From an uncultured Clostridia bacterium (GTDB lineage: Bacteria; Bacillota; Clostridia; UBA1212; UBA1255): 35,313 nt of DNA. Below are positions 9,947-18,461 of the stretch, piece by piece. Position 1 is the stretch's first letter. The number at the start of each line of letters is the position of its first letter. The DNA lies in assembly GCA_947625435.1 (NCBI GenBank), contig CANQOI010000023.1, forward strand, positions 1 through 35,313, given 5' to 3'. The translations under genes were made by a program, and so were the position numbers. The notes beneath the pieces are model-generated. The model had not been told where the DNA came from and made no database searches. It was given only the letters and a program-made list of their open reading frames with translations.

Positions 9947-11338
9947 ATGGTAAAGATTACAGAGACCGTTCTGAGAGATGCCCACCAGTCTCTCATTGCC
10001 ACGAGAATGACTACGGAGCAGATGCTGCCTATAATCGAAAAGCTGGACAACATCGGTTACAATGCTCTGGAAGCCTGGGGCGGCGCCACTTTCGACGCGT
10101 CGCTGAGATTCCTGAATGAGGATCCCTGGGAGCGCTTGAGAAAGATTAAAGCCATAGCGAAGAAGACTCCTCTGCAGATGCTCTTGCGCGGTCAGAATCT
10201 ACTCGGCTACAAGCACTATGCCGATGATGTGGTAGATTATTTTGTGCGTAAGGCCATAGCAAACGGCATCAACATAATACGTATTTTTGACGCCCTTAAT
10301 GACGTCAGGAACATTGAGTGCGCCATGAATGCATGTATCAAAGAGGGCGGACATGCGCAGGGATGCATATGTTATACTATAAGTCCGTACCACGATCTGG
10401 ATGTTTTCGTTAAAGATGCAAAACGTCTTGAAGATATGGGCGCTTCTTCCGTATGCATCAAAGATATGGCAGGACTTCTTCTTCCGTTCGAGGCCTACCG
10501 TCTCGTAAAGGCGCTCAAGGAAAATGTTTCGGTGCCCGTAGAGCTTCATACTCATTATACGAGCGGATGCGGTTCCATGACATATCTGAAAGCAATAGAG
10601 GCGGGCGCGGATATCATAGACTGTGCTATATCGCCCTTTGCGATGGGTACGTCACAGCCTGCTACGGAACCTATGGTCGCCACGCTTCAGGGAACAGAAT
10701 ACGACACCGGACTCGATCTTAAAGCACTCGGCGAGATAGCCGCATATTTCCGTCCTTTGCGTGAGGAATACATAAAATCCGGGCAAATGGATCAAAAGGT
10801 GCTCGGAGTCGACATAAACACACTGATATATCAGGTGCCCGGCGGAATGCTCTCGAATCTTGTTTCACAGCTTAAACAGGCAGATGCCCTGGATAAGTAT
10901 GAGGAAGTGCTGGAAGAGGTGCCGAGAGTGCGCGCCGATCTCGGTTATCCTCCTCTTGTTACGCCTTCAAGTCAGATAGTGGGCTCACAGGCCGTTCTGA
11001 ACGTGCTGTCGGGGGAGCGGTATAAAATGATAACAAAGGAGACAAAGGGGATCGTGGCGGGCGAATACGGTAAGACTCCCGCAGATGTGAGCGAAGAGCT
11101 CAGAAAACGCGTTTTAAATGACAAAGAGCCTATCACATGCCGCCCCGCAGACCTTATAGAACCTGAGCTCGACAGGATCAGATCCGAGATAGGAAGGTAT
11201 ATTGAACAGGACGAGGATGTGCTCACATATGCATTATTCCCACAGCAGGCGCTCACGTTCTTTAAAAGACGTCAGGCCGTGAAATACGGTGTTCAGGGCT
11301 CTCAGGCCGAATATGAGCAAAAAATACACAGCATATGA
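9947..11338 (+). CDS. oadA: pyruvate/oxaloacetate carboxyltransferase subunit (OadA/transcarboxylase 5S-like)
   Basis: The 463-residue protein has the HMGL-like TIM-barrel of oxaloacetate decarboxylase alpha, pyruvate carboxylase subunit B and transcarboxylase 5S. The metal and active-site residues are visible: Asp11 in RDAHQSL, Lys172 in CIKDMAG (the lysine that is carbamylated in the family), and His201 and His203 in ELHTHYTSG. It ends without a biotinyl domain, so it depends on the separate carrier gene upstream. No OadB or OadG membrane subunit is encoded nearby, which argues for a soluble transcarboxylase, a pyruvate carboxylase arrangement, or pump subunits encoded elsewhere. The stop overlaps the next start by ATGA. 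Confidence 0.9.
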   Translation: MVKITETVLRDAHQSLIATRMTTEQMLPIIEKLDNIGYNALEAWGGATFDASLRFLNEDPWERLRKIKAIAKKTPLQMLLRGQNLLGYKHYADDVVDYFVRKAIANGINIIRIFDALNDVRNIECAMNACIKEGGHAQGCICYTISPYHDLDVFVKDAKRLEDMGASSVCIKDMAGLLLPFEAYRLVKALKENVSVPVELHTHYTSGCGSMTYLKAIEAGADIIDCAISPFAMGTSQPATEPMVATLQGTEYDTGLDLKALGEIAAYFRPLREEYIKSGQMDQKVLGVDINTLIYQVPGGMLSNLVSQLKQADALDKYEEVLEEVPRVRADLGYPPLVTPSSQIVGSQAVLNVLSGERYKMITKETKGIVAGEYGKTPADVSEELRKRVLNDKEPITCRPADLIEPELDRIRSEIGRYIEQDEDVLTYALFPQQALTFFKRRQAVKYGVQGSQAEYEQKIHSI

Positions 11339-12597
11339 AATACGATCATATAAAATATGATTACGATTGCATTGTAATAGGAGCAGGCCCTGCGGGACTT
11401 ATGGCTGCGTGCTGCGCGGCCGAGGCCGGCCGCAGGGTTCTTGTTTTAGATAAAAATAATATTGCCGGAAGAAAACTCAGGATAACGGGCAAGGGCAGAT
11501 GCAATATCACAAATGCCTGTGAATTCGATCGCCTGATGGAAAATATACCCGATAACGGCAAATTCCTTTTTTCTTCTTTAAAGAGATTTTCAAACAGAGA
11601 CATAATCGATTTCTTTGAAAATATAGGAGTCAGGACCGTCGTGGAAAGGGGAGGCCGTGTCTTCCCCGCCTCTCAGAAGGCATCCGATGTGGCCGAGGCG
11701 CTCGCTGCATATACCGAAGGCTGCGGAGCCCGTATACTTCTCTCTTCTAAAGTGACGGAGATCCTCACAGATGAGGATACTGTATACGGCGTAAGCTACA
11801 CAGGCGGCAGCCGTGACGTTCATACAGTGTACGCACCTTCGGTGATCGTGGCAACGGGAGGTCTTTCTTATCCCGGCACCGGGAGCACGGGCGACGGATA
11901 TAGATTCGCACAAAACGCCGGACACACTGTCACGCCTCTCAGAGCGTCTCTTGCCGCTCTTATTTCAAAAGATGAATTCATACCCGATATTGAGGGTCTG
12001 TCGCTTAAAAACGTATCTGTCGTGCTTTATTCGGAGGGCAGGGAGGTATACCGGGATTTCGGAGAATGTCTCTTCACGCGAAACGGCATATCCGGGCCGG
12101 TGATACTGAGCGCATCGGCTTATTACAGACCGGGCGCCCATACGTACATTTCCGTCGATCTGAAGCCGGCTCTTGACGTAAATATGCTGTATGAACGCAT
12201 AAAGCGTGATTTTTCCGGATATGACCGTAAAATATTCGCCAATTCGCTCGACAGGCTCCTTCCGCGTAAAATGATACCGGTCTTTGTAAAACGCACATGT
12301 ATCGATCCTCATAAGCAGGTCAATCAGATAACCAGGGAAGAACGCATGAAGATAGCAGCTCTGCTCAAGGATTTTACAGTGGGTATTGATGATATTGACG
12401 ATGTAAGGAATGCCGTAGTGACTGCCGGAGGCGTCTGCGTCAAAGAAATAGACCCGCGCACAATGGAATCGCTTAAATGCAGAGGCCTGTATTTTGCCGG
12501 GGAAGTGATAGATGTGGACGGATATACGGGAGGCTTTAATCTTACGATAGCCTTTTCTACCGGGCATGCAGCCGGCACTGCAGCGGCCCTTAAGTGA
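11335..12597 (+). CDS. BaiN/HI0933-family FAD-dependent flavoprotein
   Basis: The 420-residue protein begins with a dinucleotide-binding motif (VIGAGPAGLMAA) followed by AGRKLRITGKGRCNITN, a signature of the HI0933/YhiN/BaiN flavoproteins. It also has ATGGLSYPGTGSTGDGY and the C-terminal GGFNLTIAFSTGHAAG FAD-binding region. The family includes BaiN, reported to act on bile-acid intermediates in Clostridium scindens, but most members have no proven substrate, so a bile-acid role should not be assumed. The start overlaps the oadA stop by 4 bp, so it is probably part of the same transcript, though a link to carboxyl transfer is not obvious. Confidence 0.88.
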   Translation: MKYDHIKYDYDCIVIGAGPAGLMAACCAAEAGRRVLVLDKNNIAGRKLRITGKGRCNITNACEFDRLMENIPDNGKFLFSSLKRFSNRDIIDFFENIGVRTVVERGGRVFPASQKASDVAEALAAYTEGCGARILLSSKVTEILTDEDTVYGVSYTGGSRDVHTVYAPSVIVATGGLSYPGTGSTGDGYRFAQNAGHTVTPLRASLAALISKDEFIPDIEGLSLKNVSVVLYSEGREVYRDFGECLFTRNGISGPVILSASAYYRPGAHTYISVDLKPALDVNMLYERIKRDFSGYDRKIFANSLDRLLPRKMIPVFVKRTCIDPHKQVNQITREERMKIAALLKDFTVGIDDIDDVRNAVVTAGGVCVKEIDPRTMESLKCRGLYFAGEVIDVDGYTGGFNLTIAFSTGHAAGTAAALK

Positions 12598-12626
12598 AGC
12601 CCTTCGGTGCAGGCGTCAACAGACAG

Positions 12627-12655
12627 GTGACTTTTGTGCGAAAATATAATATAAT
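12627..12655 (+). promoter_or_regulatory. possible promoter for galE
   Basis: GTGACT (12627-12632) and TATAAT (12650-12655) are 17 bp apart in the 100-base gap before galE. A second overlapping TATAAT lies at 12645-12650. The -35 box is imperfect. The gap otherwise holds only the galE ribosome binding site. Confidence 0.4.
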
Positions 12656-12697
12656 TAAACGGCAGGTTTGAATTCAGCTATACGGAGGTTATTTCAC

Positions 12698-13711
12698 ATG
12701 AATATATTAGTTACAGGCGCTGCGGGATTTATAGGAAGCCATACATGCGTTTCCCTCATAGAGGCCGGGCATACCGTAGTCGCTTTTGATAATTTTTATA
12801 ATTCCAAAAAGAATGTGATATCAAAGATCGGAAAGCTTACGGGAAGCAGTCTCAGATTCTATGAAGCCGACATGACCGATACCGCTTCGCTTGATAAGAT
12901 ATTCATGGAAAATAAGATTGACTGCGTTATCCATTTTGCCGGATACAAAGCCGTCGGCGAGTCTGTAAGGATACCTTTATCTTACTATTACAATAATGTC
13001 TACGGCACATTATGTCTTCTTGAATCTATGAAAAAGCACGGCGTGAAACGTATAATTTTCAGTTCTTCCGCGACGGTATACGGAAAGCCTGCATCTCTTC
13101 CCATCAAAGAGGATTTTCCTTTAGGCGGCGTCACTAATCCGTATGGGAGGACAAAGCTCATGATAGAGGATATTTTACGTGATCTTTGGATCTCCGACAA
13201 CTCATGGTCTATAATACTGCTCAGATATTTCAATCCCGTAGGAGCTCATGAGAGCGGCCTCCTTTGTGAGGATCCGAACGGTATCCCCAATAATATAACA
13301 CCTCGTATTCTCGATGTTCTTTTCGGCAAGGAACAGTATATTACGGTTTTCGGTGACGATTATGACACAAAGGACGGCACGGGAGTGCGTGATTATATAC
13401 ATGTGTGCGATCTGGCGGAGGGTCATGTCAAGGCTGTAGATTATGCATGCACACGAAACGGTGTGTGCGCCGTAAACCTCGGTACGGGTGTCGGATATTC
13501 CGTTTTTGAGCTCATAAAAGCTTTTGAAGCCGCAAGCGGTAAAGAAATACCTTATAAGATCTGTCCGAGAAGGGCGGGGGATATTGACGCCTGCTATGCC
13601 GATCCGTCTAAAGCGCTCGAGCTCTTTGGCTGGAAGGCTGAACGCGGTATATCCGATATGTGCCGTGATGCATACAATGCGAGAGTGATATTGGAGCGTG
13701 AAGGCAGATGA
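12698..13711 (+). CDS. galE: UDP-glucose 4-epimerase
   Basis: The 337-residue short-chain dehydrogenase/reductase has the NAD-binding motif GAAGFIGSH (7-15), the catalytic region SSSATVYG (122-129) and the YxxxK pair Tyr149/Lys153 in NPYGRTK. GalE interconverts UDP-glucose and UDP-galactose for galactose use and for surface polysaccharides. ATG 12698 is chosen because ACGGAGG sits at the right distance and the protein then starts MNILVTGAAG as in the family. A TTG at 12668 would add ten unrelated residues. The stop overlaps the next gene by ATGA. Confidence 0.96.
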   Translation: MNILVTGAAGFIGSHTCVSLIEAGHTVVAFDNFYNSKKNVISKIGKLTGSSLRFYEADMTDTASLDKIFMENKIDCVIHFAGYKAVGESVRIPLSYYYNNVYGTLCLLESMKKHGVKRIIFSSSATVYGKPASLPIKEDFPLGGVTNPYGRTKLMIEDILRDLWISDNSWSIILLRYFNPVGAHESGLLCEDPNGIPNNITPRILDVLFGKEQYITVFGDDYDTKDGTGVRDYIHVCDLAEGHVKAVDYACTRNGVCAVNLGTGVGYSVFELIKAFEAASGKEIPYKICPRRAGDIDACYADPSKALELFGWKAERGISDMCRDAYNARVILEREGR

Positions 13712-14256
13712 AGAGTGTGAACAGCTACAGAAATTCGACTATTTTTCTGATCGCTGCCGGTTTATCGCTTCTTCTGCTCGGTCTATTCCTTATTGTTTTC
13801 CCTTTTGACGATTACTCGTCAAATATGAATCTTATGAGCATCGCTCTGGCCGCGGCAGGAGCGCTTTATGTTATAGCATTTTCGGTAAACAAAAAGCTTC
13901 AGTTCAGACCGGGATGGACTTTGTCTCAGGGATTTTACCTGATCATAATGGGTATACTCGTTCTGTATTCTTATGACAGAGAATTTTCCGACTCTATGAA
14001 TCTGTTGTTCGCAATGTGGGCGCTGTCTTCCGCTTCTGCTCAGTTAGCCGCCTGTGTACAGCTTCGTTCACTTGAGTACGTAAATTGGTGGAGAATGATG
14101 CTCGCGGGTATTTCAAACATCATTTTTTTCGCTTATTTTGTCATTGACCCGCTTTCGGATTATATATCGACATATACTTCATTCGGAATCTATATTCTTG
14201 TTTCCGGTATCATATGTCTTTCCGAACCCTTCATATACAGGATAACGCTTGACTGA
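13708..14256 (+). CDS. six-helix membrane protein, possibly DUF308/HdeD-like
   Basis: The 182-residue protein has about six predicted membrane segments (near residues 11-31, 41-60, 71-88, 97-117, 128-146 and 157-175) and short loops. The paired short helices, with aromatic residues after helix 4, resemble the DUF308/HdeD group, whose role is mostly unknown. This assignment is by general pattern only. It overlaps galE by 4 bp and is followed after 24 bp by another membrane protein, so the three may be one operon. Confidence 0.55.
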   Translation: MKSVNSYRNSTIFLIAAGLSLLLLGLFLIVFPFDDYSSNMNLMSIALAAAGALYVIAFSVNKKLQFRPGWTLSQGFYLIIMGILVLYSYDREFSDSMNLLFAMWALSSASAQLAACVQLRSLEYVNWWRMMLAGISNIIFFAYFVIDPLSDYISTYTSFGIYILVSGIICLSEPFIYRITLD

Positions 14257-14280
14257 CGAGCGCTGTGAGGAGATGATATT

Positions 14281-15012
14281 TTGAATTTCAAAACTAATAT
14301 TTTTACACTGAAAATAGTCGCTTTTGTTTCGCTTACGTTTTTTACTCTGTCTCTTTCGGGTTTTGTCACAAATACTGTTCTTTTGTTTGTTTTTAAGGTT
14401 CTGGGGTATATCTGTGTTCCGTTGTTCGTACTCATAATATCCGAAGGGCTCAAACATACGAGAAGCGTGAACAAATATATTCTGAAGGTTTTTCTTGTAG
14501 CCGTGCTCGCCGCGCTCCCGCACAGATATGTGTGTGCCGCCGCCGATAATCTGAGTGACCCGAGACTGTTCTACAGTGCAGCTCTTACGGGTTTTTTCTG
14601 TCTCGGTTCTCTTATCCTGTATGAAAAAATGAATAGCAGAGCGACACGTATCATATGTATCGTTTTTACTGTCACTCTGTCGTTTTTTCTCGGACTTGAG
14701 TTCGCTCCTCATGCGCTCATAATAATGTACATCATGTACGTATGCCGCAACAAAAAATTTGCGGAGCTTGCATATTATGTCTCAAGCTACTGTATAGTCA
14801 TAGCGGCTGTGAGTTTATTTATGATATATTCAAATTTCGATTCGGCGAACATAAAAAACGAGCTTATAAATAACGTCGCCATCATAGGATGCATACCTGC
14901 GCTTCCTCTTATAAAAAAATATGACGGTTCAAGAGGACCGTCATGTAAAATATTCAGCTACCTGTATTATGTTGTGTTACTTGCCGTGATCGTAACCGTC
15001 AAGGTTATGTAG
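14281..15012 (+). CDS. TraX-like membrane protein
   Basis: The 243-residue hydrophobic protein resembles the TraX acyltransferase-like family. It has LKIVAF near the N-terminus, VPLFVLIISEGLKHTRSVNKY (46-66), which fits the family's FP.F..L..EG..HT.N..KY pattern, and a C-terminal KKYDGSRGP before the last helix. TraX of the F plasmid acetylates pilin; chromosomal Firmicutes homologues are of unknown function and may modify surface polymers. The Asp-His that usually follows the first LK..A segment is not seen. The start is TTG at 14281, eight bases after GAGGAG; no better in-frame ATG exists. It converges with the next gene. Confidence 0.6.
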   Translation: MNFKTNIFTLKIVAFVSLTFFTLSLSGFVTNTVLLFVFKVLGYICVPLFVLIISEGLKHTRSVNKYILKVFLVAVLAALPHRYVCAAADNLSDPRLFYSAALTGFFCLGSLILYEKMNSRATRIICIVFTVTLSFFLGLEFAPHALIIMYIMYVCRNKKFAELAYYVSSYCIVIAAVSLFMIYSNFDSANIKNELINNVAIIGCIPALPLIKKYDGSRGPSCKIFSYLYYVVLLAVIVTVKVM

Positions 15013-15015
15013 CGG

Positions 15016-15030
15016 GCTTCGTTATGAAGC
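15016..15030. terminator. weak bidirectional hairpin between convergent genes
   Basis: GCTTC (15016-15020) and GAAGC (15026-15030) form a 5-bp stem with a 5-base loop. On the + strand it is followed by the T-rich ATTATTTGTTG. It covers the stop codon of the CNNM-type gene on the other strand. The stem is short, so terminator activity is uncertain. Confidence 0.3.
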
Positions 15031-16452
15031 ATTATTTGTTGTCTGAGCCTTTGAACTTTCCGGGGAGGACTGTTTGTCGTCGCGCGGATGTATCCTGATC
15101 TCGGCTCTCACTATTATCTTTTCATTGCTTGAAATGACTTTAAATGTATAATTCTCATAATCCACCTCAGGATGTTCGTCTTCTTCAGGTATTTCACCGA
15201 GAAGTGCTATTATGAGTCCGCTTATAGTGTCATATTCGTCGGTAGGAAGTTCGATATCAAGCTCATCATTAAGATCGTCGATTTCAAGAAGACCGTCCAC
15301 ATTGTACGTACAGTCATCGATCTTTTCTATCGAGTGTTCCTGTTCCTCTTCGCCGTCGTATTCGTCACGTATGTTTCCGACAAGCTCTTCAAGTATATCC
15401 TCCATTGTTACGATTCCGGCAGTGCCTCCGTATTCATCAACAACGATCGCCATATGTGTGTTGTTTTCCTTAAGAACAGTAAATACGTCATCAATTTTCT
15501 GTGATTCGGGCACGAAAGCGGGAGAACGCATCATGGCGCGTATATTAAATGTGCTTTCGGTCACATTCAAAAGATCTTTAATGTGTATGATTCCTATAAT
15601 ATTGTCGACACTGTTCTCATATACCGGGAATCTTGAATAACGTTCATCGACCGCAAGCTTCATTACATGTTCATACGTATCCGTTATGTTTATGGCAACT
15701 ATTTCGGTCCTGTGCGTCATCACATCCATAGCCATCTGATCATCGAATTTGAATATATTGTTGATCATTTCGCTTTCCTCATCACCGATAACGCCTTTCT
15801 CCTGACCCTCATTTACCATAAGGAGTATTTCCTCCTCAGTGACGTTGTCACCGTCGTCATTGGGATTGATCCCTATTAGACGGAGCACGCCGTTTACCGA
15901 AAGGGTTACGACTTTAATGAAGGGGGAGAATACAACGCCTGTGAAACGAAGAGGCTTGACCGACATTTTAGCCATTCTCTCGCTGTATTTCATAGCGTAT
16001 CTTTTAGGTACGAGCTCGCCGAATACGAGTGTGATGAAAGACAACAGTATCGTTATCACGACAATGCTCACACTGTTTATTACGCCTCTGTGAACTGCCG
16101 CGAAATGCCATTTATCCGCCAGCCATGTCGTGATCATATAGGCAAATGAATTTGATGCAACGGCACTGTTCAGAAATCCCGCAAGTGTTACGCCCACCTG
16201 TATCGTAGACAAAAATTTGCTCGGATTTTCTACGATCTTAAGCAGAATTGCGGATTTTTTGTCACCGCCGTCAGCTTCTTTTTTTAATTTTGTATCATTG
16301 ACCGAGAGCAGTGCAATTTCAGAAGAAGCAAAGAATGCATTAAGAAAAATGAGAAATATTATGAGTAGAATCTGCAGAATTATATTCCCTCCGGAATCGG
16401 CATCCGATACGGCTGCAAGGCATCGTAAGGGTATACTTCCATCATCGCTCAT
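15022..16452 (-). CDS. CNNM/CorC (HlyC)-family membrane protein with CBS domains
   Basis: The protein has the DUF21 (CNNM) transmembrane domain with NAFFASSEIALLSVN and FGELVPKRYA, then two CBS domains (SRFPVYE...IIGIIHIKDLL and MAIVVDEYGGTAGIVTMEDILEELVG), and the C-terminal CorC_HlyC domain (DEYDTISGLI). Relatives take part in Mg2+ export or homeostasis or related ion handling; many are mislabelled hemolysins. The start is uncertain. ATG 16452 is 13 bases after AAGGA, while a TTG at 16464 is only one base after it and would add four residues. A TTGACA-18-TATTAT promoter and a 32-base palindrome lie upstream. Confidence 0.92.
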   Translation of the reverse strand: MSDDGSIPLRCLAAVSDADSGGNIILQILLIIFLIFLNAFFASSEIALLSVNDTKLKKEADGGDKKSAILLKIVENPSKFLSTIQVGVTLAGFLNSAVASNSFAYMITTWLADKWHFAAVHRGVINSVSIVVITILLSFITLVFGELVPKRYAMKYSERMAKMSVKPLRFTGVVFSPFIKVVTLSVNGVLRLIGINPNDDGDNVTEEEILLMVNEGQEKGVIGDEESEMINNIFKFDDQMAMDVMTHRTEIVAINITDTYEHVMKLAVDERYSRFPVYENSVDNIIGIIHIKDLLNVTESTFNIRAMMRSPAFVPESQKIDDVFTVLKENNTHMAIVVDEYGGTAGIVTMEDILEELVGNIRDEYDGEEEQEHSIEKIDDCTYNVDGLLEIDDLNDELDIELPTDEYDTISGLIIALLGEIPEEDEHPEVDYENYTFKVISSNEKIIVRAEIRIHPRDDKQSSPESSKAQTTNNAS

Positions 16453-16490
16453 GTTATAGTTCAAATCCTTTCAAATTAAAATAAAATAAA

Positions 16491-16522
16491 TACACCTGCA
16501 TATAATATTATATACAGGTGTA
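16491..16522. repeat. 32-base near-perfect palindrome (operator or terminator stem)
   Basis: Arms of 16 bases pair with 15 of 16 matches. The outer arms are TACACCTG and CAGGTGTA and the core is A/T only. The only mismatch is 16499/16514. On the minus strand it is followed by a T-rich run (TTTATTTTATTTTAATTT), so it could end transcription of the 588-residue gene. It also overlaps a predicted promoter, so it could be an operator. The sequence does not decide between the two. Confidence 0.7.
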
Positions 16523-16531
16523 TATTGTCAA
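16502..16531 (-). promoter_or_regulatory. promoter for the CNNM-type gene, overlapped by a palindrome
   Basis: On the minus strand TTGACA (16531-16526) and TATTAT (16507-16502) are 18 bp apart. The -10 box lies at the centre of the palindrome at 16491-16522, so binding of a dimeric regulator there would be expected to affect transcription. Predicted from sequence only. Confidence 0.5.
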
Positions 16532-16545
16532 TATGTCAGACAATT

Positions 16546-18312
16546 TTATTTTTTCTTCTTTTTACTTGAAACAACTACTATAATAACGATTGCCGCGACT
16601 ACTACTACGCCACCCGCGATTATGACTATTATAGCCCATGTCGGAATTCCGGAAGTTTCCGTGCCGGTATCACTTACGGCTTTAAGGAGTCCCTTGCCGA
16701 GAACAGCCTTCTGATCGGCTTCCGTATCTGTTCTGAGTTTAACTCTCTGAGAGAGAAGAGATGTTGCTCCGGATTTGTCTACATAGTAAACCTTCTTAAC
16801 ATAGTCTTCGTTGATAAGATCGGCAGGCTGATTCTCTTCAATGTGGAAGCTCAGATAAAGCGATGCGCTGGCCGGTATCCGACTGAGAGCATCCTCAGAG
16901 GCTTCCAATGTAACACTCTTTACTGTCGGTGAATATCCGTACTCGGAGGCACCCTTATAATCACCCTTGGTCGTTGTGACTTCTGTCTTAGTCGTAACAC
17001 TCTTTGCCGTTCCTACAACAAAGGACATAAGGCTGTTGTAAGTTTCTTCTGTGCAGAGCTTATCGTCATACCATTTCTTATAGAGCTCGGCATCCTGCTT
17101 TGTAGCGCCTACCGAAAGCGTTATCGTATTCTTCTGCTGAGGATCGTCAGCTACGTTATCGTAAAGCTGTGTGCCGGCAGCATCGATCTCAAGAGTTATG
17201 CTCTCTATCTTTGCTTTGATCACGGGAGTACCTATCCTCGGAGTACCCATAGCTATTATACCGTTCTCGTCTTTGAGTATATCATTTGCCGTAAATGTCC
17301 TGTCGGTATTGAAATAGGTATCGGGATCAAGCTCTTTGTTCATTCTGAGAGTCTGTGCATAAACAATCGTTTTAGCCTTGTTGGGAGCTGCTTTATATTC
17401 ATCCAGCGACGATGCGAGATGCATGGATATGGATGTCTGTGACTCGTCGGCAAGAAAATTGTCATACTCGTCATCGGTGAGCACGTACCAGTACGAAATG
17501 GACTGTATGTCTTTAACCTTGCCGCCGTTATCCGGATCAAATCTGTCGGCGTACGGAACCCATACCATCTCGTCGGATTCAACTATCTGAACTTCCGGCT
17601 TCTTTCCTTTGTATGTACCGGTCTTACGCAGAACGGGAACGGATATGAAGAGCTCTATCCTGTCGTCGTCGGCTGTTCTCCATATGCAGTCGTTTGTATC
17701 GATGAGATAACCGTTTCTGTCGATCTTGTACTGATTGCCGTTTTCGTCTTTTTCCACAGCAAGAGCATATCCGTCATCGGCATATTCAACATTGGGATTC
17801 TGATTTACATAAGGATTATCATCATAAGGTGCGGTTATGCCGAGCAGATCGACTTTCGATGTAGTCGTCACGGCAGAACTGTCAATGATATGTGTGATGA
17901 ACGCGTTGTTGTACGGAATCTTGGAGTACTGAAGGCCGGTCTTGATCGTACCGTCATCAGTGCTTACCTGGTAGAAGTTGCCGCCGCTTCTTATACCTGC
18001 CGGAACGACAAGTGAATCGGAAAGAAGGGAATCGTCGCCGTCCATATATTTGTCGGCATCGGACGTCGCTTCGGGGTTAACGAAATACTTAACTTCCTTA
18101 CTGACTTTCTTTCCCTGCTCGTTCTCAACTTTTATTTTATCCTCGTAATAACGTACAAGTATGGGTTCTTTATATTTGATGGTAATTGAATACAGATCCA
18201 ATCCTCCCGTTGTATCAGCCGCAGCCTCTTCCGCAAATACTGCCGGAACTGATGCAAATACAGACACTAGCATAATAAGCATCGTAATAGTTGTAAAAAT
18301 TTTCTTTTTCAT
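16546..18312 (-). CDS. secreted, membrane-anchored protein of unknown function
   Basis: I do not recognise this 588-residue protein. It has a clear signal peptide (KKKIF, hydrophobic core, likely cut after VFA at residue 27), a long extracytoplasmic part rich in Asp, Thr, Lys and Tyr, and a single C-terminal membrane helix (about 559-581) ending in SSKKKKK. No LPxTG sorting motif, enzyme motif or known repeat was seen. The topology suggests a surface protein held by its C-terminal helix. The start at 18312 is preceded by AAGGAGG. A near-consensus promoter lies in the divergent gap. A T-rich palindrome follows the stop. Confidence 0.8.
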   Translation of the reverse strand: MKKKIFTTITMLIMLVSVFASVPAVFAEEAAADTTGGLDLYSITIKYKEPILVRYYEDKIKVENEQGKKVSKEVKYFVNPEATSDADKYMDGDDSLLSDSLVVPAGIRSGGNFYQVSTDDGTIKTGLQYSKIPYNNAFITHIIDSSAVTTTSKVDLLGITAPYDDNPYVNQNPNVEYADDGYALAVEKDENGNQYKIDRNGYLIDTNDCIWRTADDDRIELFISVPVLRKTGTYKGKKPEVQIVESDEMVWVPYADRFDPDNGGKVKDIQSISYWYVLTDDEYDNFLADESQTSISMHLASSLDEYKAAPNKAKTIVYAQTLRMNKELDPDTYFNTDRTFTANDILKDENGIIAMGTPRIGTPVIKAKIESITLEIDAAGTQLYDNVADDPQQKNTITLSVGATKQDAELYKKWYDDKLCTEETYNSLMSFVVGTAKSVTTKTEVTTTKGDYKGASEYGYSPTVKSVTLEASEDALSRIPASASLYLSFHIEENQPADLINEDYVKKVYYVDKSGATSLLSQRVKLRTDTEADQKAVLGKGLLKAVSDTGTETSGIPTWAIIVIIAGGVVVVAAIVIIVVVSSKKKKK

Positions 18313-18401
18313 ACATATCCTCCTTATCTAATTCCTCACACCCAAATACCTAAATACACTTTATATGCATCGTATCTGTGCGCGTATTACATGATGCTAT
18401 T

Positions 18402-18430
18402 ATAGTAAATCATTTTGTTATAATTGTCAA
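18402..18430 (-). promoter_or_regulatory. sigma-A-type promoter for the secreted 588-residue protein
   Basis: On the minus strand TTGACA (18430-18425) and TACTAT (18407-18402) are exactly 17 bp apart. The predicted start near 18395 gives a leader of about 80 bases. The sequence GTAAATCATTT overlaps the -10 region and recurs upstream of the -35. Confidence 0.65.
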
Positions 18431-18438
18431 TAATGAAT

Positions 18439-18461
18439 GTTTTGTAAATCATTTGCAAAAC
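18439..18461. promoter_or_regulatory. palindromic operator candidate in the divergent gap
   Basis: GTTTTGTAAAT and ATTTGCAAAAC are 11-base arms around a central C with one mismatch. The site lies just upstream of the -35 box of the minus-strand promoter. It also covers the -35 region of a possible + strand promoter for the capA-like gene (TTTGCA at 18452-18457, TATAAA at 18474-18479, 16-bp spacer). GTAAATCATTT occurs again at 18405-18415. This suggests one regulator controlling both genes. The remainder of the 222-base gap shows no other gene. Confidence 0.45.

Noticed and set aside
9371-9985. 204-codon open frame on the minus strand
   Set aside because: It lies antisense to the carboxyltransferase, the biotin carrier and the start of oadA, which have clear family motifs; the peptide has no recognisable domain.
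11965-12567. 200-codon open frame on the minus strand
   Set aside because: It is fully antisense to the BaiN/HI0933-type flavoprotein gene, has no ribosome binding site and no domain.
14179-14712. 177-codon open frame on the minus strand
   Set aside because: It is antisense to the two membrane protein genes and has no start signal; very rich in Lys, Arg, Ser and Gln as expected for a shadow frame of hydrophobic genes.
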